A stretch of 64,000 bases of DNA, taken from CBDBKE01 sp965218055. GTDB lineage: Bacteria > Acidobacteriota > Terriglobia > JAJPHL01 > JAPKYU01. The translations under genes were made by a program, and so were the position numbers. Below, in pieces: positions 35,513 through 43,900 of the stretch. The notes below the pieces were generated by a model, which did not search any database, was not told where the DNA came from, and worked only from the letters and a program-made list of their open reading frames with translations. Position 1 is the stretch's first letter, and each line of letters starts with the position of its first letter. The stretch lies in contig CBDCKA010000001.1 of the NCBI GenBank assembly GCA_965218055.1, positions 682,001-746,000 of the forward strand, written 5' to 3'.

Positions 35513-36787
35513 AAAATCGGTCTGGTCAGGACCATGGGGCTGAACCAACAGTCGCAAGGGACCGCCGCCAATCGGCTGGTGATGGCGATGCATCTTTTGA
35601 CCGGACAGATCGGCCGACCGGGGGCAACCCCGTTCTCACTAACCGGCCAGCCGAATGCCGGTGGAGGGGTCCGCGATACAGGTACGCTGGCACATGCGCT
35701 GCCGAACGGACGGGTGGTGACCAACCCCAGGGACCGGCACGAGATGGAAGATCTCTGGGGTGTTGCACGCGACCGTATCAGCGCAAAGCCGGGCTATCAC
35801 GCGGTAGCTCTTTTCGAGGCAATGGAACGGGGCGATGTAAAGTGCTGCTTGGTGATGTCCACGAATCCTGCGCAGTCGCTCCCCAACGCCGACCGTTATC
35901 GCCGTGCCATGCAGAAGACATTCCTCGTGGTGGCCGATACCTTTCATCCCACCGAGACTACGCAATTTGCCGACGTGGTTTTGCCGGCAGCGCTGTGGGC
36001 GGAAAAGGAGAGCGTCTTCAGCCAATCGGAGCGCCGCTATCACCTGGTACCGAAGGTGGTGGAGCCGCCGGGGGAGGCACGCAGTGACCTGGAGATATTG
36101 GTGGAACTGGCAGACCGCTTGGGCTTTGGCGAGCTAATCTCGGCACGCACGCCCCAGGACGTTTGGGAAGAGTGGCGGATGATCTCAGCCCACTCAAAGT
36201 ACAACTTCTCTGGCATCACGTACAAACGTCTCGAAAAAGAGCGGGGCCTGCGCTGGCCGTGTCCCTCCGAAGCCCATCCCGGCACATGCCGCCGCTACTT
36301 GCCCGGCGAAGACCCTTTGGCCCGTCGCGGCGGGCGCTTCGACTTCTACGGACGACCCGACGGCAGAGCGGTCATCTGGCTGCACCACCAGGAGGAACCG
36401 AAGGACCCACCCACGGACGATTTCCCGCTGGTTCTCACCACAGGGCGGATCTTGGAGCACTGGCACACCATGACCATCACAGGCAGAGTGGCAGCGCTAG
36501 ACGGTATCCGGCCCAATTTTCTCGAGATTCATCCGCAGGACGCTCATTCCCTTGGTATCGAGGAGGGAGCCGAAGTTGTTGTGCGAAGCCGACGAGGACA
36601 GGTGGAGTTCGTCGCCCGACTAAGAGGCACGGTTCGCCCGGGTGTTGTCTTTGCGACGTTTCACTCGGCGCGTCACTTGGTAAACGTAGCAACCAACGAT
36701 GTGTACGATCCCATTTCCAAGCAGCCGGAGTACAAGCTATGTACCGTCTCTGTCCAACGGAAAGTGTCCCGGGGCGCGGGGGGATGA
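35513..36787 (+). pseudogene. Periplasmic nitrate reductase catalytic subunit, C-terminal part (NapA-like)
   Basis: About 425 codons of a molybdopterin oxidoreductase, open to the IS border. TMGLNQQSQGTAANRLVMAM, GQIGRPGATPFSLTGQPNAG and GTLAHALPNGRVVTNPRDR match NapA/NasA nitrate reductases. Further on, DTFHPTETTQFADVVLPAAL and the molydopterin-dinucleotide domain (LTTGRILEHWHTMTITGR ... FATFHSARHLVNVATNDVYD) complete the end. The N-terminal half with the 4Fe-4S site and Mo-ligand is gone, so the product cannot be active. A NapC-like cytochrome follows. Confidence 0.88.
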
Positions 36788-36910
36788 AAACTGTGCGGGC
36801 CAACCAGAAGCGGGTTGAGAGGTAGGGTGGGTATGTGTCTAGCCACACTTGTGGTGTTCGCTTCCGAAAGGGTGAGGGACGCGGAGCAAGCGCTGTCGAC
36901 GGGAGAATTC

Positions 36911-37507
36911 ATGCGCGGCCTGGGGCTGGCAGCGGCCGTGGTCGCGATCGTCGCGCTGGTACTCATTGAGTTCGTCTACCGCAACCGCTTCCGGAGAGCC
37001 ACATATCACTGGCTGCTTTTCCTGGGACTTTTTGTACTTCCGGGCATCACCCTCATGAGCATGGCCACGATGGTTTCCGAGGAGACCAAGAAGGTTGACG
37101 CTTGCGCCACCTGCCACGTCATGGACCCGTTTATCAACGACATGAGAGATCCCTTCAGTGCAACTCTGGCGGCCCGCCATTACAGGAATAGGTGGGTCCC
37201 CGACCATCAGTGCTACATGTATCACACGACCTATGGAGCGCACGGCACGCTGGCGGCCAAGCGCGACGGTTTTCGCCATTGGTTGCTCTATGTCACAGCC
37301 ACGTGGGAGGAGCCGATCCAGTACAGCGGCAGCTATCCGAATTCCAACTGCCTGACATGTCACGAGGGGACGTCGAAATTCGACAGGGGCAAGAGCCACC
37401 GGGCACTGGCCAAAGATCTGGTCCGCGACCGAGTGAGCTGCTCTACCTGCCATGGGCCGCCGCACCCTGTCCCAGGCGAACGCCTCTCCACCGCGAGGTA
37501 CCCATGA
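36911..37507 (+). CDS. NapC/NirT/NrfH-type membrane multiheme cytochrome c
   Basis: 198 residues from an ATG with GGGAG 5 bp upstream; a longer frame from 36815 exists but lacks a site. Two hydrophobic segments anchor it. Heme c motifs are CATCH, CLTCH and CSTCH; a fourth site reads CYMYH where NapC-family proteins have CxxCH before TTYGAHGTLAAKRDG. The second Cys is Tyr through what would be a single G-to-A change. The family transfers quinol electrons to periplasmic reductases such as NapA or NrfA. It overlaps the next gene by 4 bases. Confidence 0.85.
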   Translation: MRGLGLAAAVVAIVALVLIEFVYRNRFRRATYHWLLFLGLFVLPGITLMSMATMVSEETKKVDACATCHVMDPFINDMRDPFSATLAARHYRNRWVPDHQCYMYHTTYGAHGTLAAKRDGFRHWLLYVTATWEEPIQYSGSYPNSNCLTCHEGTSKFDRGKSHRALAKDLVRDRVSCSTCHGPPHPVPGERLSTARYP

Positions 37508-37725
37508 ATACCTCAGAGGAAGCAACGGTCATCAACAGGCTGGTGCGCATAGCGGTGGCATGTGCGCTCATTGGGTTATTGAGCGTCTTGTTATTCCTGT
37601 GGAGTGGTTTTGCTCCTTGGAGTGTGGGTGTGGGCCTCTTTTTGGGCGCGCCGCTACTGATTGTCGCCGTGATGCTCTACCTCATCGCCGTGGTGCGTGA
37701 TCTTCGGCAGCGAGGAGTCTTGTGA
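37504..37725 (+). CDS. Small two-span membrane protein of the nap-like cluster
   Basis: 73 residues, MNTSEEATVINRLVRIAVAC, with two hydrophobic segments (about 17-36 and 41-63) and a basic end (RDLRQRGVL). The ATG overlaps the cytochrome stop (ATGA), so it is translationally coupled. Probably an accessory membrane subunit of the electron-transfer module; no named family recognised. Confidence 0.7.
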   Translation: MNTSEEATVINRLVRIAVACALIGLLSVLLFLWSGFAPWSVGVGLFLGAPLLIVAVMLYLIAVVRDLRQRGVL

Positions 37726-37818
37726 CTCCTAGAGAACCGAACTCCCTTAGCACCCACTAGCTTCCAACTGACAGAGGCCAGTCAGCACCAGGAGGAACGG
37801 GGTTAGTTGCTCAGGAGT

Positions 37819-37950
37819 CGGTTAGCGTTTACCGATGCTGCCACGCTGGCACTTGGACGGTATAACGCGCTAACCGGACAAGTGGCTTGGATTGCCTTCG
37901 GGGAAGCGCACAAGGACGATAGTCCAGACTAACGGGCTAGTGTTTACCTA
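37819..37950. repeat. Dispersed palindromic repeat, copy C
   Basis: GGTTAGCGTTTACCGATGCT then the core at 37850-37884 (CACTTGGACGGTATAACG ... CCGGACAAGTG) and the CTTCGGGGAAGCGCACAAGG flank shared with copy B. Confidence 0.8.
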
Positions 37951-38129
37951 CGTTCTGCCAGGATAGCACAGGCTTCCAGCTCGGCCCGTGGGCGACGATC
38001 CTGATGGTACCAGCCGCCATTGCCAGTTTGGAATTCGGAATGACACATAATGACTTTATGTGGCGCCCGGCACACCCACTGACGTGGGTGGGTTGCACTG
38101 CCGTCATTGACAACCAAAGCTGGCGTGAC

Positions 38130-38174
38130 CTGGGCGGCTCCACTTCCAACACCATCACCCTCGCTGTCGAGTAG
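38130..38174 (+). pseudogene. Possible tail relic of a TIGR03437-type domain
   Basis: The frame ends GGSTSNTITLAVE + stop, as these domains do (SNTVTIAV). Upstream residues do not match, so only the last dozen codons are recognisable. Confidence 0.4.
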
Positions 38175-38324
38175 CCCTAGGGCAGGGTGCAAGATATGAA
38201 ACGTTGCATAGGTCTGACCCTCTCTTTAAGGGAATTACATACGGTCTTACCCATGCCGGGCGGGGGGTAAGAAGCGGGGAGTGTTCTAATTTGAGCCCCA
38301 TCGCTGGACGCCAGGGTTTCGTGT

Positions 38325-38597
38325 TCAATTGATCTTCAGGCTCTTAACATCACGGAGAGACAAACATGTCGCGAACAACTGAGAAAGCCGGTAATACGTC
38401 GCCTTCTGAAGAACAGGGGTCCCCCCGTCCTGCTCAGCCATGTCCGCAATGTCTTTCAGGATTTGCATGGCGGTTGCTGGCGTCCGATCCTGTTCCGGTT
38501 GCTCGCAAAGCTTTAGAATTAGCGCAATCGCTGCTTGACAAACAGCGTCGATGACTTCCATTAGATCGTCGTTACTGGGAACTGTAGATTCAGGCAT
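38325..38597 (-). CDS. Passenger small protein 1 (unknown)
   Basis: 90 residues, MPESTVPSNDDLMEVIDAVC, mostly helical (CQAAIALILKLCEQPEQD, then LQKATYYRLSQLFATCLSL). Start chosen by the AGAAAGGATCAAAT leader, which precedes four genes of this set at the same distance. It is the last gene of a four-gene minus-strand set. No family recognised. Confidence 0.62.
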   Translation of the reverse strand: MPESTVPSNDDLMEVIDAVCQAAIALILKLCEQPEQDRTPATAMQILKDIADMAEQDGGTPVLQKATYYRLSQLFATCLSLRDVKSLKIN

Positions 38598-38665
38598 TGT
38601 CTGATTTGATCCTTTCTTTCTGGATTTGAGCGGCCGCGCAGCAGAGGGCAAGATGGCTGACGAAA

Positions 38666-38890
38666 TCACTGAACAGGGCCGGGAGCTGAAGCCACGTTTT
38701 CCAGAAAACCACATAGCGTTCGTAGCGTGTTCTTCTCAATCAACAAGACAGAAGTTTTATGGCCTGTTTGAGGACGGTGGGGAGGCGGTAGAATGTGAAA
38801 GCATAGGCCGAGTAGAGAGCTCTCTCCAGGCACGGGAACTATTTCGATGGCTTCTATCAGGCCCTCAGCTTGATCGAGGTTGAACTTCAT
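38666..38890 (-). CDS. Passenger small protein 2 (unknown)
   Basis: 74 residues, MKFNLDQAEGLIEAIEIVPV. A beta-rich centre (SLLGLCFHILPPP ... TSVLLIEKN) is followed by a helix (LRTLCGFLENV) and the end ASAPGPVQ, nearly the same end as passenger 4 (ASNPPGPVQ). Same AGAAAGGATCAA leader. May be a distant relative of passenger 3, judged by hydrophobic pattern. Confidence 0.6.
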   Translation of the reverse strand: MKFNLDQAEGLIEAIEIVPVPGESSLLGLCFHILPPPHRPQTGHKTSVLLIEKNTLRTLCGFLENVASAPGPVQ

Positions 38891-38946
38891 CGGCTTGATC
38901 CTTTCTTTCTGACTTTGAGCCCCACGCCGGAGCGGAAGCAGGAGAT

Positions 38947-39180
38947 TTACTTTGACTCAGCTTGAATTCTCTCCGCAGTTATACGAAGTTGAGTGGCTAG
39001 GGCAAGTGCATCCTCGCAGGTCAGAGCAAACTGATGAGTTACTGGAACTATTGCGCCAGGATTCCATTGAGGTTCAATGGACTGGATTTGTAGGGCGACC
39101 AAACTCTGACCCTTCTTCGGAGTGAGGCGTCCTGTTGTCGCCTTTATGCACAAGCGAAAGGGTTTTGGCGTTTCAGGCAT
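38947..39180 (-). CDS. Passenger small protein 3 (unknown)
   Basis: 77 residues, MPETPKPFRLCIKATTGRLT. Pattern of beta strands (SLVALQIQSIEP, PVTHQFALTC) and an amphipathic helix (EDALALATQLRITAERIQAE). Same leader motif before the ATG. Start taken at 39180 because of that motif; the frame is open further upstream. Confidence 0.6.
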   Translation of the reverse strand: MPETPKPFRLCIKATTGRLTPKKGQSLVALQIQSIEPQWNPGAIVPVTHQFALTCEDALALATQLRITAERIQAESK

Positions 39181-39241
39181 TTGATCCTTTCTTTCCGCCT
39201 TGCCATTGGCGGTCTGGCTGGGCAATCGCTTCTTGTCAAAA

Positions 39242-39532
39242 TCACTGAACAGGACCGGGAGGATTGGAAGCAAAAAACTGAACCGATGGCGAAATTCCAG
39301 CTACCAAGAAAAGACCGTGAATTCTGGCGAGCTCTTGCTTCTCTGACTCCTGAAGAGATGAGGGATGGTCGGTTACAGCCCGGACCATCTCCGTTAAGGC
39401 CACGAGGACATAAGATTCCACGTTCTGCCCTGCTTGACGCTCTTCGCTTTGTTTCAGTGTTAAAGATAGCAAGCCAAGCCAGACTACAAGCGGATCAAGT
39501 GGGCGATCCTGTTTCTGAGTTTCTTTCGTCAT
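39242..39532 (-). CDS. Passenger small protein 4 (unknown)
   Basis: 96 residues, MTKETQKQDRPLDPLVVWLG. Helical with a hydrophobic stretch (LVVWLGLLSLTL) too short for a sure membrane span. Ends FFASNPPGPVQ, like passenger 2. First gene of the minus-strand set, facing the divergent secreted-protein gene. Confidence 0.58.
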   Translation of the reverse strand: MTKETQKQDRPLDPLVVWLGLLSLTLKQSEERQAGQNVESYVLVALTEMVRAVTDHPSSLQESEKQELARIHGLFLVAGISPSVQFFASNPPGPVQ

Positions 39533-39602
39533 GTGGCCCCCTGTGATTCTGACTTGCTCTCGGCGGTCTGGATGGGATAGCATCCAGGCTGCCAAGGCGA
39601 GC

Positions 39603-39729
39603 CCGCCGGGTGCCTAGAAACACCCAGCGGACTCTAAGCCCACTCGTCCTGTGTTAGAGGAAGAGCGAGCCTGGGGGCATTTTACACCGTTGCCCAGGCT
39701 ATCTGTTTGATCCTTCCTCCGACACAGGA
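39603..39729. promoter_or_regulatory. Nested palindromes between divergent passenger genes
   Basis: Three structures lie in 127 bp. A 10-bp stem around an 8-nt loop is at 39603-39630 (CCGCCGGGTG/CACCCAGCGG). A 17-bp inverted repeat with two mismatches is at 39647-39663 and 39713-39729 (TCCTGTGT..GAGGAAG). Inside it is a perfect 8-bp pair AGCCTGGG/CCCAGGCT. It lies between the two divergent gene sets and could be an operator, a leader structure or a transposition enhancer. Confidence 0.6.
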
Positions 39730-39757
39730 CCGAGAATTTCACTAAAGGGAGTTCCAC

Positions 39758-40840
39758 ATGCGGATCATCCCGCTCGTGCTGTTGTCCTTGCTGGGCGCGG
39801 CCCAGCTAGCCTTCTCGGAAACCAAGTACATTCCCTACGTTTCGCAAGGTTCTGAATGGAGTACCGCGTTTCACGTTCACAACCTTTGCGAGGAATCCTC
39901 CTCCTACGAAGTCGCCTTCAAGGATTCCGATGGCGGGCCGCTAGAGTTCACTGCTTACGAAAAAACGTGGCCAGGCTTCTACTTCCGACACATGGCCCCA
40001 AAGGGAAGCGGCTATGTGTACTTCCCGCCTGAAGGATCAAGGCGCCACGGGTACGCGGAGGTCGTAGACGACGGGGATGGCTGCGTAGCTACTGATGTTT
40101 TTTACGTCAACCACTTCGCGGGCGACAAATATCGGTTTGTGAAGGGAAACCCGAAGCCGTTATCTGCCCCAGGAGTCGCGGTGCCGTTTCTCTATTATGA
40201 AGGCTGCGATAACCGTGTGGTTGTCTTTGCCGCCGGGCAAGATGTCACACTGGAGGCAGTTGGTGTGCGGGGGAACGTTCTCGGTCGCGCTGAACTTGAG
40301 AACGTCTTTCAGCAGAGCTTCATGCTGATAGAGAAGATTCCAGGCACCGACGGCGAGTTTGGGACACTGCGCGTTTACGGAGAGGCAACCGCGCTTGGGC
40401 TTCAAATGTGCGACTACCCGGCGCTCGGAGAAGGGCCGAAGCAGCTCGTTGATGTCCTTTCCGCGCACCCACTCCCCGACACTGTTGAAGACGACCCGCC
40501 CCCGGGCGAGGATGCCGCCCTTCCCTCGGACGAAACCTTTGTCATCGAGGCGTTTGCGACAAAGCTGCTTGCGCAGGAATCCTACGGGGACCACTTGCAG
40601 GCCGGGTATTCCTACAGATTTACAGTTAGGAATCCGACCAGCAGGAGGCAGAACTATAGTTTCACTGCGTTGTTCAGGGATTCGGACGGGTTCTATGTGA
40701 ACTCTGTGCTGCTAGACTACGCGGTCATAGTTTCCGCTAAACAGACGCGCACTATGGAGGGAACGTTTAAAATCTACCTAATAGGAAACCTGAGCGAGTT
40801 GACTGTGGAGTTGACTGTGGAGTCCTACCCCGCGTATTGA
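39758..40840 (+). CDS. Passenger secreted protein, 360 residues (unknown)
   Basis: Signal peptide MRIIPLVLLSLLGAAQLAFS. The mature protein is beta-rich with two similar-looking halves: TAFHVHNLCEESSSYEVAFK ... DSDGGPLEF and YRFTVRNPTSRRQNYSFTAL ... RDSDGFYVNS. Each half contains a F(K/R)DSDG motif, which suggests a duplicated beta-sandwich. An acidic Pro-rich linker (DTVEDDPPPGEDAALP) separates the halves. Resembles surface or matrix proteins by composition only. AAAGGGAG precedes the ATG. Largest cargo gene of the transposon. Confidence 0.75.
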   Translation: MRIIPLVLLSLLGAAQLAFSETKYIPYVSQGSEWSTAFHVHNLCEESSSYEVAFKDSDGGPLEFTAYEKTWPGFYFRHMAPKGSGYVYFPPEGSRRHGYAEVVDDGDGCVATDVFYVNHFAGDKYRFVKGNPKPLSAPGVAVPFLYYEGCDNRVVVFAAGQDVTLEAVGVRGNVLGRAELENVFQQSFMLIEKIPGTDGEFGTLRVYGEATALGLQMCDYPALGEGPKQLVDVLSAHPLPDTVEDDPPPGEDAALPSDETFVIEAFATKLLAQESYGDHLQAGYSYRFTVRNPTSRRQNYSFTALFRDSDGFYVNSVLLDYAVIVSAKQTRTMEGTFKIYLIGNLSELTVELTVESYPAY

Positions 40841-40854
40841 AAGGAGAAAGCGGC

Positions 40855-41052
40855 ATGGAGATATGGGAATTCGTAGGCTGGATTTTGGCGGTTTACATTA
40901 CCCTGTGTGTGGCCGGATTGCTTCTCAACTTGCTGGTACCCCTTCTCGGCCTACTCGGACTTGCCGCCGTGGGAATATGGATGGGGGTCAAGGGAATTTA
41001 CCGTAAGATGCCGTGGTATACTAGGCGCAGTTCGACCGGTGCAAACGGTTGA
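40855..41052 (+). CDS. Passenger small membrane protein
   Basis: 65 residues, MEIWEFVGWILAVYITLCVA, with two hydrophobic segments (about 7-28 and 30-48) and a basic end (YRKMPWYTRRSS). AAAGGAGAAA precedes the ATG; 14 bp after the secreted-protein stop. Confidence 0.65.
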   Translation: MEIWEFVGWILAVYITLCVAGLLLNLLVPLLGLLGLAAVGIWMGVKGIYRKMPWYTRRSSTGANG

Positions 41053-41182
41053 ACTGGTCTGACAGGAGGATTCTAACGGTAAGGCCAAGAGCATTCTCCC
41101 ACCGTTAGACCTTCCCTGTCAACAACAACGTTCCGGAAAACCCAGGCGCCGGAAGTGTGCTTGATTTGAAAGGAGAAAACGA

Positions 41183-41383
41183 ATGGCAAGGCAAACAAGA
41201 GAAGATATGCAAGCAGGACTGGCTCGATTCTTCGCAGACAATCCCAGTATAGAAGCCAGATTCCTGTCGGTTCTCGAACGCATAGAGTCGGACCTCTACG
41301 ATTTAGGGGAGAGCATTCCCGAGCTTACAAAGGCGGTAACCGCGAGGAAAACCGCGCCGCTAATAGACCGGGCAACGAAGTGA
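41183..41383 (+). CDS. Passenger small helical protein
   Basis: 66 residues, MARQTREDMQAGLARFFADN, helical and charged (FLSVLERIESDLYDLGESIP). Leader TTGAAAGGAGAAAACGA is nearly the same as before the next gene. No family recognised. Confidence 0.62.
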   Translation: MARQTREDMQAGLARFFADNPSIEARFLSVLERIESDLYDLGESIPELTKAVTARKTAPLIDRATK

Positions 41384-41461
41384 CAGGAATCGTGCTTCCA
41401 CAAAGCGGGAGGCCGAAAACTTTGACCGGTGCCAGGCCCCCCTACCTTGAAAGGAGAACCT

Positions 41462-41710
41462 ATGAGCGCCGAGCTTCCATTCGAGTCAAATACCCACGCG
41501 GAGTTTCGTCAGTACGCGGCCATGGCCAGCCTTCTTGCTGTCTACGCCAAAGCACATAGCTCGCAGAATCCGGAATTCTTTTCATCTTTGCAGAAGGGCG
41601 TGGACCGCCTTTATGACCGTCTGCGGGAACAGAACTCCCCTCCGGATTTGGCCGCGAAGAACACGCTGTACTTGCTGAAGTACTACTTGGCAACGCTTGA
41701 GGCTTTGTAG
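41462..41710 (+). CDS. Passenger small helical protein
   Basis: 82 residues, MSAELPFESNTHAEFRQYAA, helical (SLLAVYAKAHSSQNPEFFSS ... LYLLKYYLATLEAL). Leader CTTGAAAGGAGAACCT gives a strong ribosome site and fixes the start at 41462. Confidence 0.65.
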   Translation: MSAELPFESNTHAEFRQYAAMASLLAVYAKAHSSQNPEFFSSLQKGVDRLYDRLREQNSPPDLAAKNTLYLLKYYLATLEAL

Positions 41711-41732
41711 TCATGCTGCTAGTATACCAAAC

Positions 41733-41822
41733 ATGAAGAGCGACTGGTGGTTGTTCTTGGCCTTGGGCGCGCTGGGGCTCTTCCTGAGCGGCGTTACTTC
41801 CCTCCTGCGCTTCCTTCAATGA
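41733..41822 (+). CDS. 29-residue membrane peptide
   Basis: MKSDWWLFLALGALGLFLSG then VTSLLRFLQ. A single hydrophobic helix. Its stop overlaps the next start (ATGA), which supports translation. Too short for a family call. Confidence 0.5.
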   Translation: MKSDWWLFLALGALGLFLSGVTSLLRFLQ

Positions 41823-41965
41823 CAAAGCCTAAAAAACCGAAGCGCGGCCGGCCCGTCAAGCTGACCATGCCCCCGCCGATCCCAGACACTCCGGAAAACG
41901 TTGCCCGGACCTTGAAGGGACCACCAAAGCCAAAGGACCAGTGGCGCTACCTGAAGCAGACCTAG
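41819..41965 (+). CDS. 48-residue basic protein
   Basis: MTKPKKPKRGRPVKLTMPPP: Lys/Pro-rich with an AT-hook-like core (KRGRPVK). It could bind DNA. Coupled to the preceding peptide by an ATGA overlap. Confidence 0.55.
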   Translation: MTKPKKPKRGRPVKLTMPPPIPDTPENVARTLKGPPKPKDQWRYLKQT

Positions 41966-41996
41966 CTCCCGCGCACTGAGCAAGTGATGTTCTATA

Positions 41997-42200
41997 ATGG
42001 ACGGGAAGAAGCTGCGTCCCTGGACCTTTAAGGATTCCAGGAGGATTCAGATTGACGAGGAAGGGAGGTTTTGCGTGGACGGGAAACCTGTTGCTTTCCT
42101 GGATTTGTTAGGACGTGAGGGCAGATTGCTTGCCTACATTGTGGCGGGATCGGCCTTGGCCGTGGCAGTGGTTTCGGTCTTGAGCTATTTCAAAAACTGA
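41997..42200 (+). CDS. Passenger small membrane-anchored protein
   Basis: 67 residues, MDGKKLRPWTFKDSRRIQID, with a C-terminal membrane span (LLAYIVAGSALAVAVVSVLS) and a short soluble head (EEGRFCVDGKPVAF). The ribosome site is weak. Ends 10 bp from the convergent transposase stop. Confidence 0.58.
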   Translation: MDGKKLRPWTFKDSRRIQIDEEGRFCVDGKPVAFLDLLGREGRLLAYIVAGSALAVAVVSVLSYFKN

Positions 42201-42210
42201 TACTCTACGC

Positions 42211-43149
42211 CTAGCCCCCGCGTACCAAATCCTTGTACCGGAGCCGCTTCAGGGCTAGTCCTCTTGCAACCGCCCGCATCTGATCCACAGTGTCCATGTC
42301 TCGCTGGTTGTGCCGTCCGGAGAACTCCCTCACGTAGCGGCCCAGGTGCTTCGGGCTCATCTTGTGGTAGGTGCCATGGTAGCCCCGCTTGAGCAGTGAC
42401 CAAAACGACTCCACCCCGTTAACGTGAGCTTGGCCTCGGACGAACTCGCCGACGCCGTGGCGCACCGGCACGTGATTCTGGAGCCCCTGGTATCCGGCGG
42501 CCTCATCGGTATAAACCGTGGCACCCTCGGCTATCTGTGGGGCAACGAAGCCTTGCAGTGTGGCCCTGTCGGTATTTCCTACGATGCCCGCGCTGATAGC
42601 GTTCGTTTCACGGTCCTTGATACCTACCAGGATGGTCTTGCCTGTGCCCCCGGTCCCGGCCCGGAGCTTCCGGTTGGCGTGCTTGTTGCGCTCCCTGCCG
42701 CCGATGTAGGTTTCGTCGATTTCCACCGGCCCTGAGAATGGAGCGGTCTTGTCGGTCCAGTTCTCCCTGATTCGGTGGGCTAGGTGCCAGGCGCTCTTCT
42801 GCGTGATGTTGAGTGCCCGGTGGAGCTTCATGCTGGACACTCCCTTGATGTCGGTGGTGAGGATGTAGATGGCAAAGGCCCAGGTTTGGTAACCGAGGTT
42901 CGATCCCTGCATGAGTGAGCCGGACTTGATGGAGAAATCCTTCCGGCAGTCCCTACAACGGTAGGGCTGAGGCTTCCTGGTGGGCCGCTGCTGGACGTTC
43001 ACCGAGCCACAGGCTATGCAGCATATCCCCCCAGGGAACAGGGTCGCTGTGAGCCATTTCTCGGCTGCGTCGTTGTCCGGGAAGAGTCGGGCCAGCTCGG
43101 TTAGCGAAATCCCCTTGCGGTAGTGCCTACCTGGAGCGCGATGGGCCAT
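42211..43149 (-). CDS. IS1595-family transposase of the large transposon
   Basis: 312 residues. Zinc ribbon CIAC ... CRDC (about 42-68) with RKDFSIKSGSLMQGSNL. The DDE-type core follows: VEIDETYIGGRERNKH (Asp), YTDEAAGY (second Asp region) and VNGVESFWSLLKRGYHGTYH (Glu). Only distantly similar to the transposase at 21345. Intact, with a good promoter and AAGGAAGG site. Confidence 0.93.
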   Translation of the reverse strand: MAHRAPGRHYRKGISLTELARLFPDNDAAEKWLTATLFPGGICCIACGSVNVQQRPTRKPQPYRCRDCRKDFSIKSGSLMQGSNLGYQTWAFAIYILTTDIKGVSSMKLHRALNITQKSAWHLAHRIRENWTDKTAPFSGPVEIDETYIGGRERNKHANRKLRAGTGGTGKTILVGIKDRETNAISAGIVGNTDRATLQGFVAPQIAEGATVYTDEAAGYQGLQNHVPVRHGVGEFVRGQAHVNGVESFWSLLKRGYHGTYHKMSPKHLGRYVREFSGRHNQRDMDTVDQMRAVARGLALKRLRYKDLVRGG

Positions 43150-43173
43150 TGAGTAACCTTCCTTTATGGAAGG

Positions 43174-43202
43174 ATTTTACCCAAGGGCGGGGCGGATGTC
43201 AA
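43174..43202 (-). promoter_or_regulatory. Sigma-70-type promoter of the transposase
   Basis: On the minus strand TTGACA (43197-43202) and TAAAAT (43174-43179) are separated by 17 bp, followed by an AAGGAAGG ribosome site and the ATG at 43149. One of the strongest promoter matches in the window. Confidence 0.8.
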
Positions 43203-43388
43203 GGGGAATCTTATATCGGACTTCGGTGTGTGCCAGATCCGGAAGCCCGGGGTATGCCTCGGCAGTTAACCCCACGCAACATCTTGGGCCTTCGTTTCCA
43301 CGAAAGGCACTAAAGTTCTGATTGGGGTGCGATTCCCCTAGGCTTTGTGGTCTTTTCGCTTGCATAATGCAATCCTCGGAGGAAATCC

Positions 43389-43658
43389 ATGCCGATTTAT
43401 GTTGTGATAGTAGCGGGAGACCATCTGTGCGAAGGCCGACTCACCAGACTTTTTGACGAAAGCCTTCGCCACGAAGTTGCCAATACATTAGGAGTTTGGT
43501 TTGTTCGCAGCAATCGGCAGACGCCTTCAGAGGTTGTTTCCGATCTGGGCATTAAAGTTGGAGAATGTAGCGGGGTGGTCATCGAAGCTTCACGCTACGA
43601 CGGTGTTGCCGACAGGGCTTTGGTAGACAAACTTCAGGTTTGGGAGAATCCGGAATGA
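43389..43658 (+). CDS. Passenger small protein (unknown)
   Basis: 89 residues, MPIYVVIVAGDHLCEGRLTR. Alternating strands and helices (VVIVAG, GVWFVRS, GVVIEASRY) suggest a small alpha/beta domain. GGAGGAAAT precedes the ATG. Overlaps the next gene by 4 bases (ATGA). Confidence 0.65.
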   Translation: MPIYVVIVAGDHLCEGRLTRLFDESLRHEVANTLGVWFVRSNRQTPSEVVSDLGIKVGECSGVVIEASRYDGVADRALVDKLQVWENPE

Positions 43659-43900
43659 CGGAAAGCAATCTTCGTCCATTCCCTCCCCGTTCGATGTCAT
43701 CTAACGGAGGGAATGGGATTGAGAACCGGCTCGGCAAGATCGAGGGAGACATTCGGGAAATCAAGATCGAGATGAAGCATCTGGCAACACGAGAGTGGAT
43801 TCTGTGGAAGGCGATCGTTCTCCTGTTTTCCGCAATCGGCTTGGCGGTAACCATAGCATCCGGCCTGACTTTTGTGTTGCTTCGCCAGTTCGGATCATAA
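43655..43900 (+). CDS. Passenger coiled-coil plus membrane-span protein
   Basis: 81 residues. A short helix with heptads (IENRLGKIEGDIREIKIEMK) is followed by a C-terminal membrane span (AIVLLFSAIGLAVTIASGLT). Size and plan resemble phage or plasmid haemolysin-XhlA-like anchors, but no motif supports that beyond topology. Coupled to the preceding gene. Confidence 0.62.
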   Translation: MTESNLRPFPPRSMSSNGGNGIENRLGKIEGDIREIKIEMKHLATREWILWKAIVLLFSAIGLAVTIASGLTFVLLRQFGS

